Source: Solimonas sp036405815 (GTDB lineage Bacteria; Pseudomonadota; Gammaproteobacteria; Nevskiales; Nevskiaceae). From it: DNA of 64,000 nt. The notes under the pieces were generated by a model, which saw only the letters and a list, made by a program, of their open reading frames with translations, was not told the origin of the DNA and did not search any database. A program made the translations under genes and the position numbers. The first letter of the stretch is position 1. Each line of letters starts with the position of its first letter. This document shows, piece after piece, positions 10,301 through 19,525 of this stretch. The stretch covers positions 1-64,000 of the forward strand of contig DASWWX010000053.1 in the NCBI GenBank assembly GCA_036405815.1. The letters are read 5' to 3'.

Positions 10301-13300
10301 GGTACCGCCCGGATGGTTGAACGTCACCAGCGCGTCGGCGCCGCCGCCCTCGGCCACCGGCCGGCGCAGCCAGTTCCAGAACACGCTCAGGTCCACCAGG
10401 CTGCCATCGACCTTGACGTTGACGACGTTGGTCGAGAAGTAGACGTTGAGGTGATTGTAGTAGTCGTTGGTGTACTCGAAGCCGCGGATCGCAGTGAAGC
10501 CGCTGTAGGCATCGCCATCGCGCTCGGTCTCGGCCAGCGCCTGCTCCAGCGTCGCCTGCCACTTGAAGTAGTGATCGGTGTCCTCGATGCGGCTGCAGGC
10601 CAGCGGCGGCACGATCGCGGTCGGATTCAGCGCCGCGAAGCCGGCCGGGATGCCCGACGGATCGACGCAGGAGGCGGCCGTGGTCACCGGCAGCTTCTCG
10701 TTGTCGGAGTGCTCGGACGAAAACATGAAGTCGAGACGCACGCCGCTGTCGCCGCCATTGACGCCGATGCGACCGGCGCGGAAGTAGTCCTGCGGCACCG
10801 CGCTCGGATCGCCGTCCGAGTACGAGCTGTGCTCGTGCACGGCACCGATGGCCAGGAACAGCGCGCCGGTGCCCGGGTCGTCTTCGCTCAGGTAGTGCGG
10901 GTCGGGCTGCGCCACCGCCGGGCACACGCCCGGCAACCACTGGTAGTCGCAAAGCTGGCGCACGACGCTGATCGCCGTGCCCTGCGCGATGCACATCGGA
11001 TCGAAGCCGCCGTCCGGGCTGGTGCAACCCGTGCCCACGACCGGCCGCACCGCGGCCGCGGCCTTGCCGGCGCCGTAGTCCGGCGCGCCGTTGGCACCGA
11101 CCGCGTACAGCGGCAGCTCGACGTCGGCCTCGACGTTGATCGCCGCCACCGTCGCATCGCGCGAGAACGACAGCAGGTATTGCGGGTGATAGCCGTAGAC
11201 CAGCAGCGCGAGTTCGTCGCCTTGGCGCAGGCGCTCGCCGACGCCGACCAGTTCCAGCGTGTGACGGCCGAGGCCACGGACCGGGGTCAGCTGATCGTCG
11301 ATGATCTGCCAGGCACCGCCGTTGCGGCGCAGGCCGAGGCCGACGAAGACGATGGCGTCGCAGCCGGTGCGCAGCGTCGGCACACGCGCGGTTTCGCAGG
11401 CCGTATCCTGCAGGCCACCCGGCGCACGCAAGGTGATCGTCAGCGGCGCGATGCCGGCGAGGATCACGCCGCGCGGCGATTCGACCGTAACCAGCGGCAC
11501 CGCCGACGGCGTCAGCTTGCCGGCGTGATACAGCGTCTGCGCCAGCACGCCCTGCGGCACGCTGGAGGCACCGACGCCATCGACGGCGTAGTACGCCGAC
11601 TGCGCGGGGCCGACCGCCTGCACGAATTCCGGCGCGCGCGGCGCCAGCACGTGCTCGACCGGGATGTTGACCGCGTCGTCGTCGGCCAGCGAGAAGCACA
11701 GCGCGTTCTGCGTGGCGTTCAGCGGGTTGCCGGCGGCCGGTTCGCGACCGCGCAGCTTCTGGTCCAACCAGGTCAGCGTCGCCGAGCCGCGGTTGAGCGC
11801 GCCGCAGTTCTCGCTACCGCCCGGCGCCTGGATGTCCAGCGGCGTGCCGCGCGGCAGCCCGACCAGACCGCCCGGATCGAGGATGTGGCCGCTCTGGTGC
11901 GTGACGAGACGCACGTCGCCGCCGCGCACGGCGGCGCACTGGTAGTTCCACCAGGCTTCGTTGAAGTTGAACAGCGTGTCGCGGAAGCCCTGGCTCAGCA
12001 GCACGTCGATGCCGGGCTGGCCGTTGCGCGTATTGCCGCCGGGGCCGGTACCGAGCAGCGCGCCGAGCATGCGGTTCGGATCGAACGGCGAGTGGTCGGC
12101 GGCGGCGTACGGCATCGTCGGTTCGCCGTTGAGGCCGCACCAGTAGCTGGGGCTGTGGTAGCGGAACCATTCCAGCGAATCGCGCGGGAACTCGCCGGTG
12201 GCGACCGCACGCGCCAGCGTCTCGACGATGAAGGGGTCGAGACCGCGATTCAGCGGCAGTTCCTGATTGCGCAGCGCCGGCGTGTAGCTGCCGCTGGCAC
12301 CGCCCGCCGACAGCAGCAGGCCGAACACGCTCTTCAGCGTATCGCCCGGATTGAGGCTGTAACGCAGGTCGTGCCAGGTGATGTCCGGCGCCAGCGCGTC
12401 GAGGCGGTTCTTGTCGTCGACGTTGTGCAGCAGGAACTGGAAGCCGCCGCCGTAGCTGCCGCCGATCGCGCCGACCAGCAGGTTGGCGTTGGGCGTGCTG
12501 GCGCCGCTGGCCGGCCGCGGCACGTAGCCGCGCAGGCCGGCGTCGTCGCGATAGGCCAGGTAGTCGAGATTGGCTTCGGCCCAGTCGAGGATGCGCACCA
12601 GATCGCGACCTTCGAAGTCCGGGTCCATCACGCGCACCGTGCCGGTGCTGTCGCCGAAGCCGCGCTGGTCGATGCTGATGACCGCGTAACCACGATCGCG
12701 GTAGCTGGCGAAGCTGTCGTCGCCCACCGAACGCGAGCCGCCGAAGCCGTGGCCCTGCAGGATCAGCGGATGCGCGCCGGCCACACCCGTGCCGTTCTCG
12801 CAGCGGATGCCGCCGCGCGGCTCGTAGACCTGGAAGCTGATGTTCTCGCCGCTCTCGGACGGCAGCTCGATCTGGTAGTGACCGCCGCGCGCCAGATGCG
12901 TGGCGCTGGCGCAGGAGGCGTTGTCGCCAGCGACCGGCGGCGGCACCACGACCTGACCCTGCTGGATCAGCTGCGCGAGGCCATCGCTGACCACGCAGGC
13001 CGGCAGCAGCGGGCCGGCGTTGTCGCGGCAGGCGGCGGCCAGCGTTTCCAGGCCGCCGTCCACCAGGTTCAGCGGCGCCGGCAGAATAGAACTGACCGCC
13101 GGCAACGTCGCCACGTCGACGCAATCCACCGCCGCCAGCGGAATCGCCTGCGGCGTGCACAGGAACACACCCGCCGTCGCCGGCGAGCCGGGCAGCGCGA
13201 CGCCCACGGCCGGCGGCAGCGCCGGGCAGTTCCCCGGGCCGGTGACGTTGCGCGCGCTGCGCACGTCGATGATGCGGCCCTGCGAATGCAGGAAGTGCGA

Positions 13301-16300
13301 TTTCTGGCACTGGCCGAAGCGCGAATCGCGCGGATAGCCGTGGGGATCGAACTCGTCGGCGCGCGGCGGCACGTTGCCGATCGGCGGCGTCGCCGTGCGG
13401 CCCTCGTCGAACTGGATCAGCGCCGACCGGGTCGTGCGGCAGGCCGTGCCGGTGCAGGGCGCACTGTCGTACTCGGCGCCGGCGTCGCGACCGACCAGCG
13501 GCAGGTTCCAGAACGGCGCGTCGTCCGGATCGCGCTCGGCGAAGAATTGGAACTTGTCGGCGTAAGTGAACGGCACGCTTTCGCCGGGACGGCGCACGTA
13601 CTGGTCGGCGACCTCGACGTTCATGCTGCGCGCCATCACGTGCGCGCTCCAGTGCGTGACCTGGTGATCGGCAAACGCCGGCTGCAACAGCACCTGCTTG
13701 TTCTCGCCATGCAGCGCGCGGTTGTCGGTCAGGTGATGCGCGTAGCCATTGTTCTCGGAGCGGTCCCACAGCATCTGGATCAGCGAGAACGCCAGATCAC
13801 GGTCCAGGTCGTCCTGGTACATCAGATACAGCGGCAAGGAGTACGGCGGAATGCCAGGCTCGAGCTGGCCATCGAAATCGACACTGCGCTGCAGCAGCGT
13901 CGAGTAGTTCATGCCGATCACGCCCAGCACGCCGCGGCGGATGTCCTTGGACAGCGCGATCACCGGGCCGCCGAGAATGCCGCCCTGGCTGTTGCCGTCG
14001 TAGAACACCTCGCGACGATCGAACAGCGGCTGGCCGTCGAGCTGGAACGCGGGGTCGGCAGCGAAGCCTTCCGGGTGCCGCAGCAGGCGCGCCAGGAACA
14101 TCATGTTGAGCATGCCCTGCTGCGAGGCGTCCGGAATCACCGGGAAGTTCGACAGGTCCAGCAGCACCGTCAGCACATTGGGGATGTCGCCGAACGCGAA
14201 GCCGAACCAGTCGGCGGCGCAGAACAGCATGTTGTGGTCGTTGCCCATCGTGCGCACGTTGCCGGCGCCGACTTCGGCCTGGCTGCCGAGCAGGCCGTGA
14301 CCGTAGAGCGACGGCCGCGCCGTGCCCGGCGTCGCCAGCGCGCTGCGCGGAATGTTGCAGGTGAAGTTGAACGACAGCTCGCCGCTGCGATCCGGCAGGC
14401 CGTCGCCGTAGCGCAGGTTGAACGGGTCCGCGAGATTGCTGGGATCGAGCCCCGGCGTACCGCCGGCCGGGCTGTAGAACAGCCGGTTCGGCGGCAGGCT
14501 CGCGGTGAACGGATCGGCGGGAATCGCCGACAGGGCGTCGCGCAGCGGCGCCGGCAGCGCGTCGATGACGGCGCGCAGCGTGGCGTTGCCTTCCAGCGGC
14601 GACGGATCGGACGGCAACACATAGCTCGGCACGGTGATGCTGCCGCGCACGGTGCGCGCGATGTCGCCGCCCTCGTTGTCGACCACCTCGGCGATGCGGA
14701 AACGCGGCGCGTGCCCCATGTCGACGATCGCGCCGTTCGTGTCTTCCTGCTGGCCGAGGTAGTTCAGGAACGCGTCGTCGCGCATGTGGCGCAGACGCGC
14801 GACCGTGTTCTCGGTGCTGGCCACCGTGAAATCCCAGGCCAGGTACAGCGCGGCGTTGTTCTCGACCGCGATGCCGGCGCGCGTCAGCACCGGGAACACG
14901 TCGCGCGCCAGCGCCTCGCAACGCTGCTGCACCGGCGGCAGTGCCGAGCGGCGGCCGTCGCGACAGGTCGCGAACGCGGCGCCGGCATCGATCGCCGCCC
15001 CCGCGTCATTGCGCAGGTTCTTCATGACGACGACGTAACGGCGGCCTTCGATGAAGTTCTGTGCCGGCCGCACAACCACCGCGGGACGCTTGGGCTGCAG
15101 CGGATTCGGTTGTTCGATCTGGTCCGCCGGCAACAGGAAGCCGGCGATCAGGTTGATCTCGGCCCACACCGGATGCGGCAGGCCGGTTTCGGCATCGAGC
15201 ACGACGATCGACGAGCCGGCGATGTCCAGCGAACGGCCGATGTCGGTGATCGGCGGCGCACCGACGATCGGGCCGGTCGGCTGACCCGCATCGTCCTTCA
15301 CGGTGCCGATGTCCGGCACGTAGGTCAGGATCATCTGGCCCGGCGAGTACCCGTCGTTGCGGTTCCACTCGGTGGGGTCGATCGGCTTGCCGGCGGCGTT
15401 GCGCGGCATCGCCAGCGGATTGAAGTTGATGCGCCGGCCGGTGCCGCCGCGCTCGACCGACTGCGGCGTACCGGCGGCGGCCGCCGCGGTGAAGTGGTTG
15501 CTCGGGAACGGGAACAGGCAGTGCGCGTCATCCAGCACGTCGCAGCCGGCCAGCAACGCCTGCGCGGCGACGGCGGCCAGTTCGGCATCGCTGCCGTTCG
15601 GCGCCGGTTCCTCGTCCTCGTCGTCATCGCGGATCGTGCCGGTAGCCGCAGCGCGGCCCAGCGTCGCGTTGGCGGGTTCGGAGAGCTGCGCCAGCACGGT
15701 CTCGTCGCCCTCGACCTCGGTATCGCCGCGCACGGCGACCTCGAAGAAGCGTTCGGTCTCACCCGGCGCGAAGCTCAGCGTGGTATCCGCAGCAACGTAA
15801 TCGCTGCCGGCGGTGGCGGTGCCGCCGCTGGTGCGCGCCCGCACCGTCACCGTGACCGCCGAGGCCGGCGTCAGACGCACGCGGAAGCGCAGCGGCGTCT
15901 CGCCGCTATCGCCTTCGATCACCTCGGCATCGTCGATCGCCAGCACCGGCAGACCGGCCGCGACGTTGCGCACGGTGATCGTGACCTCGTCGCTGGCGCT
16001 CGCGCCTTCCGGATCGGTCACGGTGAGGCGGAAAACCAGCGCGGTGTCGGCATCCACGGACGGCGCGGTGAAGCGCGCGCGCGCGGTGCTGGCGTCTTCC
16101 AGCGTGACCGTGGGCCCGCTGCGCTGGGTCCAGGCATAGGTCAGCGCGCCGGCTTCCGGATCGCTGCTGGCGCTGCCGTCGAGCGTGACGGCACTGCCTT
16201 CATTCACCGCCTGATCGGCGCCGGCATCGGCCACCGGCGGACGGTTGCCGCCGTCGGTATTGCGCACGATCACGCGCACGTCGTCGGCCGCGGACACGGC

Positions 16301-17233
16301 ACCGGCGTTGTCGGTGACCTGCAGGCTGAAGCGCAGCTCGGTGTCGACATCGACCGCAGGCGCGGTGAACTGCGGGCGCACGGCGGCCGCATCGCTGAGC
16401 GCGACCGTCGGGCCGGCCACCTGCGTCCAGGCATAGGCGACGACGCTGCCATCGGGATCGGCGCTGGCGCTGCCGTCCAGCGTCACCACCGCGCCTTCAT
16501 CCACGGTCTGGTCGGCACCCGCGTTGGCCACCGGCGGGCGGTTGCCGCTGACCGGGCTGACCGCGACGTTGACCTCGTCGCTGGCGGTGGCGCCACCGTT
16601 GTCGGTGACGGTGTAGCGGAAGCGGAGCACGGTCGTCGCCGTCACCGTCGGCGCGGTGAAGCGCGGGCTGGCGCCGTCGGCGCCGCTGAGGGCGACCTCG
16701 GGGCCGCCGGTCTGGGTCCAGGCCTGCGTGACGATCGTGCCGTCCGGATCGCTGGCCGTGCCGGCGAGGGTGACGGCGGCGCCGGACAGCACGCTCTGAT
16801 CGGGGCCGGCATCGGCGACCGGTGTCAGATTCGGCGTGTCGGGACGCGGACGCACGTCGATCGCGACCGTGGCGCTGGCGGTCGCGCCCTGGTCGTCGGT
16901 GACCTGCAGACTGAAGCGCAGCGTCACCGGCGCCCCGACCGCCGGCGCAGTGAAGCTTGCACGCACGCGGTTGGCGTCGCGCAGGCTCACCGGCGTACCG
17001 GCGGCCTGGGTCCAGTCGTAACCGACAATCTGGCCGTCGGCGTCGCGGCTGGCGCTGCCGTCGAGTACGACCTCGCTACCCGCGAGCACGCTGCGATCGG
17101 CGCCGGCACTGGCGACCGGCGGCTGGTTATCGACGGGCGCCGCCGGCGACTTGTTGTCGCCGCAGGCCGACAGCCCGATCACCGTGGTCGACAGCAACAG
17201 GGCACGTACCCACCAGGTCATCGACTTCAGCAT
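7319..17233 (-). CDS. giant multidomain surface lipoprotein: PKD x4, Calx-beta, two alpha/beta hydrolases, PHP-like hydrolase (3304 aa)
   Basis: The ATG at 17233-17231 is preceded by a strong ribosome site (GAGGAG, about 6 nt upstream). Signal peptide with lipobox LSACGD, Cys24. Residues about 35-420 hold four PKD repeats, each starting with a PPVAxAGxDQ-type motif. A Calx-beta domain at about 423-538 ends in an acidic GTIRDDDEDEE stretch. Hydrolase module 1 contains YGHGLLGS and nucleophile elbow GNSQGG with Ser1082. Hydrolase module 2 contains LQGHGFGG and GGSYGG with Ser1593, resembling X-Pro dipeptidyl-peptidase/CocE-type enzymes. A third module has HEHSSYSDGD (His2133, His2135) and FNHPGG (His2307), typical of PHP/CehA-McbA/DUF3604 metallohydrolases. 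The last 700 residues are unassigned. The frame is continuous between all these motifs. The gene is coupled to the ceramidase-like gene downstream. Its substrate is unknown; the domain mix suggests sequential attack on an extracellular ester or phosphoester. Confidence 0.8.
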   Translation of the reverse strand: MLKSMTWWVRALLLSTTVIGLSACGDNKSPAAPVDNQPPVASAGADRSVLAGSEVVLDGSASRDADGQIVGYDWTQAAGTPVSLRDANRVRASFTAPAVGAPVTLRFSLQVTDDQGATASATVAIDVRPRPDTPNLTPVADAGPDQSVLSGAAVTLAGTASDPDGTIVTQAWTQTGGPEVALSGADGASPRFTAPTVTATTVLRFRYTVTDNGGATASDEVNVAVSPVSGNRPPVANAGADQTVDEGAVVTLDGSASADPDGSVVAYAWTQVAGPTVALSDAAAVRPQFTAPAVDVDTELRFSLQVTDNAGAVSAADDVRVIVRNTDGGNRPPVADAGADQAVNEGSAVTLDGSASSDPEAGALTYAWTQRSGPTVTLEDASTARARFTAPSVDADTALVFRLTVTDPEGASASDEVTITVRNVAAGLPVLAIDDAEVIEGDSGETPLRFRVRLTPASAVTVTVRARTSGGTATAGSDYVAADTTLSFAPGETERFFEVAVRGDTEVEGDETVLAQLSEPANATLGRAAATGTIRDDDEDEEPAPNGSDAELAAVAAQALLAGCDVLDDAHCLFPFPSNHFTAAAAAGTPQSVERGGTGRRINFNPLAMPRNAAGKPIDPTEWNRNDGYSPGQMILTYVPDIGTVKDDAGQPTGPIVGAPPITDIGRSLDIAGSSIVVLDAETGLPHPVWAEINLIAGFLLPADQIEQPNPLQPKRPAVVVRPAQNFIEGRRYVVVMKNLRNDAGAAIDAGAAFATCRDGRRSALPPVQQRCEALARDVFPVLTRAGIAVENNAALYLAWDFTVASTENTVARLRHMRDDAFLNYLGQQEDTNGAIVDMGHAPRFRIAEVVDNEGGDIARTVRGSITVPSYVLPSDPSPLEGNATLRAVIDALPAPLRDALSAIPADPFTASLPPNRLFYSPAGGTPGLDPSNLADPFNLRYGDGLPDRSGELSFNFTCNIPRSALATPGTARPSLYGHGLLGSQAEVGAGNVRTMGNDHNMLFCAADWFGFAFGDIPNVLTVLLDLSNFPVIPDASQQGMLNMMFLARLLRHPEGFAADPAFQLDGQPLFDRREVFYDGNSQGGILGGPVIALSKDIRRGVLGVIGMNYSTLLQRSVDFDGQLEPGIPPYSLPLYLMYQDDLDRDLAFSLIQMLWDRSENNGYAHHLTDNRALHGENKQVLLQPAFADHQVTHWSAHVMARSMNVEVADQYVRRPGESVPFTYADKFQFFAERDPDDAPFWNLPLVGRDAGAEYDSAPCTGTACRTTRSALIQFDEGRTATPPIGNVPPRADEFDPHGYPRDSRFGQCQKSHFLHSQGRIIDVRSARNVTGPGNCPALPPAVGVALPGSPATAGVFLCTPQAIPLAAVDCVDVATLPAVSSILPAPLNLVDGGLETLAAACRDNAGPLLPACVVSDGLAQLIQQGQVVVPPPVAGDNASCASATHLARGGHYQIELPSESGENISFQVYEPRGGIRCENGTGVAGAHPLILQGHGFGGSRSVGDDSFASYRDRGYAVISIDQRGFGDSTGTVRVMDPDFEGRDLVRILDWAEANLDYLAYRDDAGLRGYVPRPASGASTPNANLLVGAIGGSYGGGFQFLLHNVDDKNRLDALAPDITWHDLRYSLNPGDTLKSVFGLLLSAGGASGSYTPALRNQELPLNRGLDPFIVETLARAVATGEFPRDSLEWFRYHSPSYWCGLNGEPTMPYAAADHSPFDPNRMLGALLGTGPGGNTRNGQPGIDVLLSQGFRDTLFNFNEAWWNYQCAAVRGGDVRLVTHQSGHILDPGGLVGLPRGTPLDIQAPGGSENCGALNRGSATLTWLDQKLRGREPAAGNPLNATQNALCFSLADDDAVNIPVEHVLAPRAPEFVQAVGPAQSAYYAVDGVGASSVPQGVLAQTLYHAGKLTPSAVPLVTVESPRGVILAGIAPLTITLRAPGGLQDTACETARVPTLRTGCDAIVFVGLGLRRNGGAWQIIDDQLTPVRGLGRHTLELVGVGERLRQGDELALLVYGYHPQYLLSFSRDATVAAINVEADVELPLYAVGANGAPDYGAGKAAAAVRPVVGTGCTSPDGGFDPMCIAQGTAISVVRQLCDYQWLPGVCPAVAQPDPHYLSEDDPGTGALFLAIGAVHEHSSYSDGDPSAVPQDYFRAGRIGVNGGDSGVRLDFMFSSEHSDNEKLPVTTAASCVDPSGIPAGFAALNPTAIVPPLACSRIEDTDHYFKWQATLEQALAETERDGDAYSGFTAIRGFEYTNDYYNHLNVYFSTNVVNVKVDGSLVDLSVFWNWLRRPVAEGGGADALVTFNHPGGTPALSPFDGGLPHGDLLQATKGGANWNDLAYVDAEIDARVVGIEVNGGDDIEWYVKALTRGWHVGPVAAEDEHGRNWASLDDGKTQILTRGRSPRDYYHAFQNRRTSALRREVLQRDAQGKARVPQLLYWAGPAGTTVQEGQPLGSIVRAPGVHTLQIDFAGLPAGARIALLTDTTGAQAAPVALGAANADGAFRASRDLTAPTQGENWYFVVVCAASETNCGGNQNHLAVTAPIWFGPGGAPSSSASGYGGGLIGALAQATAQLNGAVAAALLGDFAGAGRIVADALTGFGGALAALPSTVDPTKPGTTLIGLHAEPAQVIQQLASARREVEPVVLTGDRLPLWSAPAAFGIPYPYPSGATLTGDWLPEELQKGNGRHAHNGQMLYPLPGAPMGVDVDRIVAYRYEPGHAAADANGFVEIPVQVDQRFPHFLANSASDFSTYSGTDEELSYQWDSERWSNDDPQVPLARYDDAPTPDPVTGLDHDDEVVFMARDAGTAMAPRGARPADVDAAAAVQQVLLADALSPATPRYAYLALKPQGARGVYHGRLHYVDYQHGAIYNERSYEPNQWIDRYFFRDDDPEKLGTRLTNYGPNREGVVQPGEAYYGNPGACTGSGAARQCASADRFPRDSRTVTTDTYKWLATGRWMIREIAIAKPGRPGVYGEDLLDRWKGRAFQQNPDSYINLIGGFEEEQTNWEANSTLLGERCGPVRCIREVWGADSGTNVTKTETFYRDVVTYRYRLRVHPIPPDGLYTSWDYNRSAMVSDDPKVPAGRYYTTLRPQGVPIDGVNDDIGQVDGILPFGGQCINFGDQELAPPIDGRCPMFFDVADPSFNLMLAFNNWEQVSAKGDLGSLVYLFEIKGATTLLTPLVVPYYRDDACFDDGTGDDPVPRPFPGEDSASARVRAAYSALNGGVAYEQLECHQRQGSHGSHGVHYFATGDVDNAFLLGKPINEVDGQQWQFMVPSAQPQNVGDAYANVVRVPLVAVVSPAP

Positions 17234-17466
17234 GGCGCTCTCCTCGTTCCTCGACGCGCGCTGGCCCGGTCGCGGACGCGACGGGCCAGGCGATCGCCGG
17301 CCGACACGTCCTGCGCCTGACATCGAACCCGCATCACGACGCCACCCGCCACGGGATGGTCGTCGCGACACCGTCGCGCACGATGTATATCGAGCGGCGC
17401 CTGCGCCGCCCGCTGATGAATGTCGTGTTCGGCATGGGGCCGACCCCGGGACAGATCAGCCCGCGA

Positions 17467-19317
17467 TCAGCCTTGGGGGTCCCCGAGCAGGCCGCACAAT
17501 GCCGGCGGCAGCAGCCCGAAGCCGAGGCAGGCGTCGCCCAGCGGCGTCTGCGGATCGAGCAGCGCGCAGAACGCCTCCGGACCGCCCGCGTCGAGGCAGT
17601 TGGCGGCCAGCGCGTTCTGCACGTACTCCAGATTCAGCGCCAGCTCCTGCAGCAGGCAGTCCTCATGGGCCAGGCCTTCCGAGCAGGCGCGCAGATAGGT
17701 CGGCAGGTATTCCAGAGGCGGCGCATCGAACAACGGGACGTAGGCCTGCAGACGCAGCAGCGGCGCGGTCAGCGGCCCGAGCGAGACGAACTCCTCGTAG
17801 CCGGTGAACGGCACCAGGAAGCCAGCGTCGCCGGAGGCATCGACCGGGCGGAATTCCTCTTCCGGCAGGATGTAGCCGAGCGAGTTCTGCGTAAGGCCCA
17901 ACAGCATCACCGTCGCGTCGGGGTTGGCCTGCGCCGCGAGGCCGCGGATGAACTGGCCGAAGGTATTGGTCGCCTCGCCCGGAATCGTCGCGATCTCCAG
18001 GCCGCCGGCGCCGCCCAGCGTCACCCGCGTGACCAGCGTCTCGGCCACGCTCGGCACCTGGCCGAGTTCGGTCTGCACGCCTTCGAGTACTTGCCCCAGC
18101 ACCGGGATCGTCGACAGTTCGCGCGGCGAGAAGTCGTAGTAGCGGTTGAACGCGCCGATCGGCGCGACGACCACGAAGAACGGGTTGGTGACCGGCAGCA
18201 CCGCCTGGACATTACGCACCGCCAGCGACGGTGCCAGCTCCCGTGACGGCTGGCGCAGCGCGAACTCGGCGATCGCCTCGCCACGGCAGCGCACGCGCTC
18301 GTAGGCGTTCGGCTCCTCGAAGTTGCAGCCGCCGCCGGAACCGGAGGCGTCCGCGATCGGGCCGTTGAAGTACAGCGCCACGCCGCCGAGGCGCTCCAGG
18401 CGCGTCATCGCGCCGTAGATGTAGTCGGCATGCGGCACGCGCGGGTCTTCGTTGACGCTGGTCGGATGCGCGGCGTACTGCAGGATCTGCGCGATCGGTC
18501 GGCCGCCATTGACCGACTCGATTTTCAGCAGCGACATGTTGGGATCGGCGTCATGCGCCGGATCGACGCGCGGACGGCGGTAGTTGTTGAACTCCAGCGT
18601 CTCGCCGTGGGCAATGCGCACGCGGGCGCGGGCGCGCTGCGTGATCGCCTCGCGCGTCGCCTGCGCGGCGCCAGCGTACAGCGTGTTCTCGATCCAGTCC
18701 TGCGGCACCCCGCCCCACAGGCCCTGCAGGTCGGCGCCGGCATGCGTGTGCGTCTGGCCGAACAGGATGTGATCGGCCGACACGCACCAGTCCATCTCGC
18801 AACTCGCCTCGACGATGGCGTTGCGCATCGCTTCCTGGATCAGGTTGCCGGCGCCGATCGCATCGAGCGTGACGAAGATCAGGCGTTCGTCGCCGACGCT
18901 GAGCGCGGTCAGGCGCAGCCAGGTGTTCTCGGTATCGCCCTCGCGGCGCGAAACGTACACCGGCTCCTGCGCCGGCTGCGTCAGCGAGGTGCCGAGCGCC
19001 GCGAACGGGCTCGGGAAGTTCTGCAGCGGGTTGATGCCGAAGCCACCGAGGTTGAACTGTTGCAGCTTGTTGCCGACCAGCAGTCGGGATTCCTCGACGC
19101 CGTCGATGTGCTGCTGGCTCGGTGTGACGATGGCCTTGGCCGCACCGGCGCACCAGTCTTCGGCGACGCAGGCCGCGGGCACCGGCCCGCCGCCCGTGGT
19201 TCCACCGGTGGTGCCACCCGTCGTACCGCCGACCGGGGCACTGTTACCGCAGGCTACAAGCCACAACGCGCACAGCGCGACGAACGCGCGCTTCGCCGGG
19301 GGGGGCAGCAAGAGCAT
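17467..19317 (-). CDS. secreted neutral-ceramidase-like lipoprotein, 616 aa
   Basis: The ATG at 19317-19315 follows GGAGG by 5 nt; an in-frame GTG at 19329 lies too close to that site. Lipoprotein signal with lipobox WLVACGN, then a TTGGTTGG linker. The ceramidase-like core has FGQTHTHAGAD (His190, His192), close to the THTHSGP zinc motif of neutral ceramidases, and QYAAHPTSVNED (His284). The length is near that of bacterial neutral ceramidases. It is first in the minus-strand cluster, 233 nt before the giant lipoprotein gene and 208 nt from the divergent AraC-type regulator, which is the likely control point. Reaction (amide hydrolysis of a lipid) is inferred from family only. Confidence 0.75.
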   Translation of the reverse strand: MLLLPPPAKRAFVALCALWLVACGNSAPVGGTTGGTTGGTTGGGPVPAACVAEDWCAGAAKAIVTPSQQHIDGVEESRLLVGNKLQQFNLGGFGINPLQNFPSPFAALGTSLTQPAQEPVYVSRREGDTENTWLRLTALSVGDERLIFVTLDAIGAGNLIQEAMRNAIVEASCEMDWCVSADHILFGQTHTHAGADLQGLWGGVPQDWIENTLYAGAAQATREAITQRARARVRIAHGETLEFNNYRRPRVDPAHDADPNMSLLKIESVNGGRPIAQILQYAAHPTSVNEDPRVPHADYIYGAMTRLERLGGVALYFNGPIADASGSGGGCNFEEPNAYERVRCRGEAIAEFALRQPSRELAPSLAVRNVQAVLPVTNPFFVVVAPIGAFNRYYDFSPRELSTIPVLGQVLEGVQTELGQVPSVAETLVTRVTLGGAGGLEIATIPGEATNTFGQFIRGLAAQANPDATVMLLGLTQNSLGYILPEEEFRPVDASGDAGFLVPFTGYEEFVSLGPLTAPLLRLQAYVPLFDAPPLEYLPTYLRACSEGLAHEDCLLQELALNLEYVQNALAANCLDAGGPEAFCALLDPQTPLGDACLGFGLLPPALCGLLGDPQG

Positions 19318-19525
19318 CTCATCCTCCACTTCGCCGTCCGGCCCTGGGCGTCCTGCCTGGGTGCCGGCACTCTCTGGGCGCGTCCGTAAGGCGCGCGTCT
19401 TGGGTTACGGCCGGCGTCTGTCGCGCCGGATCGGTTCCTTCATTTCGTGCGGTCGCGACCCAAAGCTGTCTCGCGGCTGAACGAATGAAAGTGTGACGAT
19501 TCTGTGACCGCCTCGCAGGGGCGTC

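Noticed and set aside
17260..17295. Imperfect hairpin upstream of the giant lipoprotein gene as a terminator
   Set aside because: The stem has a bulge and no T-run follows; in GC-rich DNA such structures are common by chance.
10313..17320. A 2335-codon open frame on the plus strand opposite the giant lipoprotein gene
   Set aside because: It is Arg/His-rich, lacks any domain, and mirrors the codon-position GC bias of the minus-strand gene, which has a signal peptide, recognisable domains and a ribosome site.
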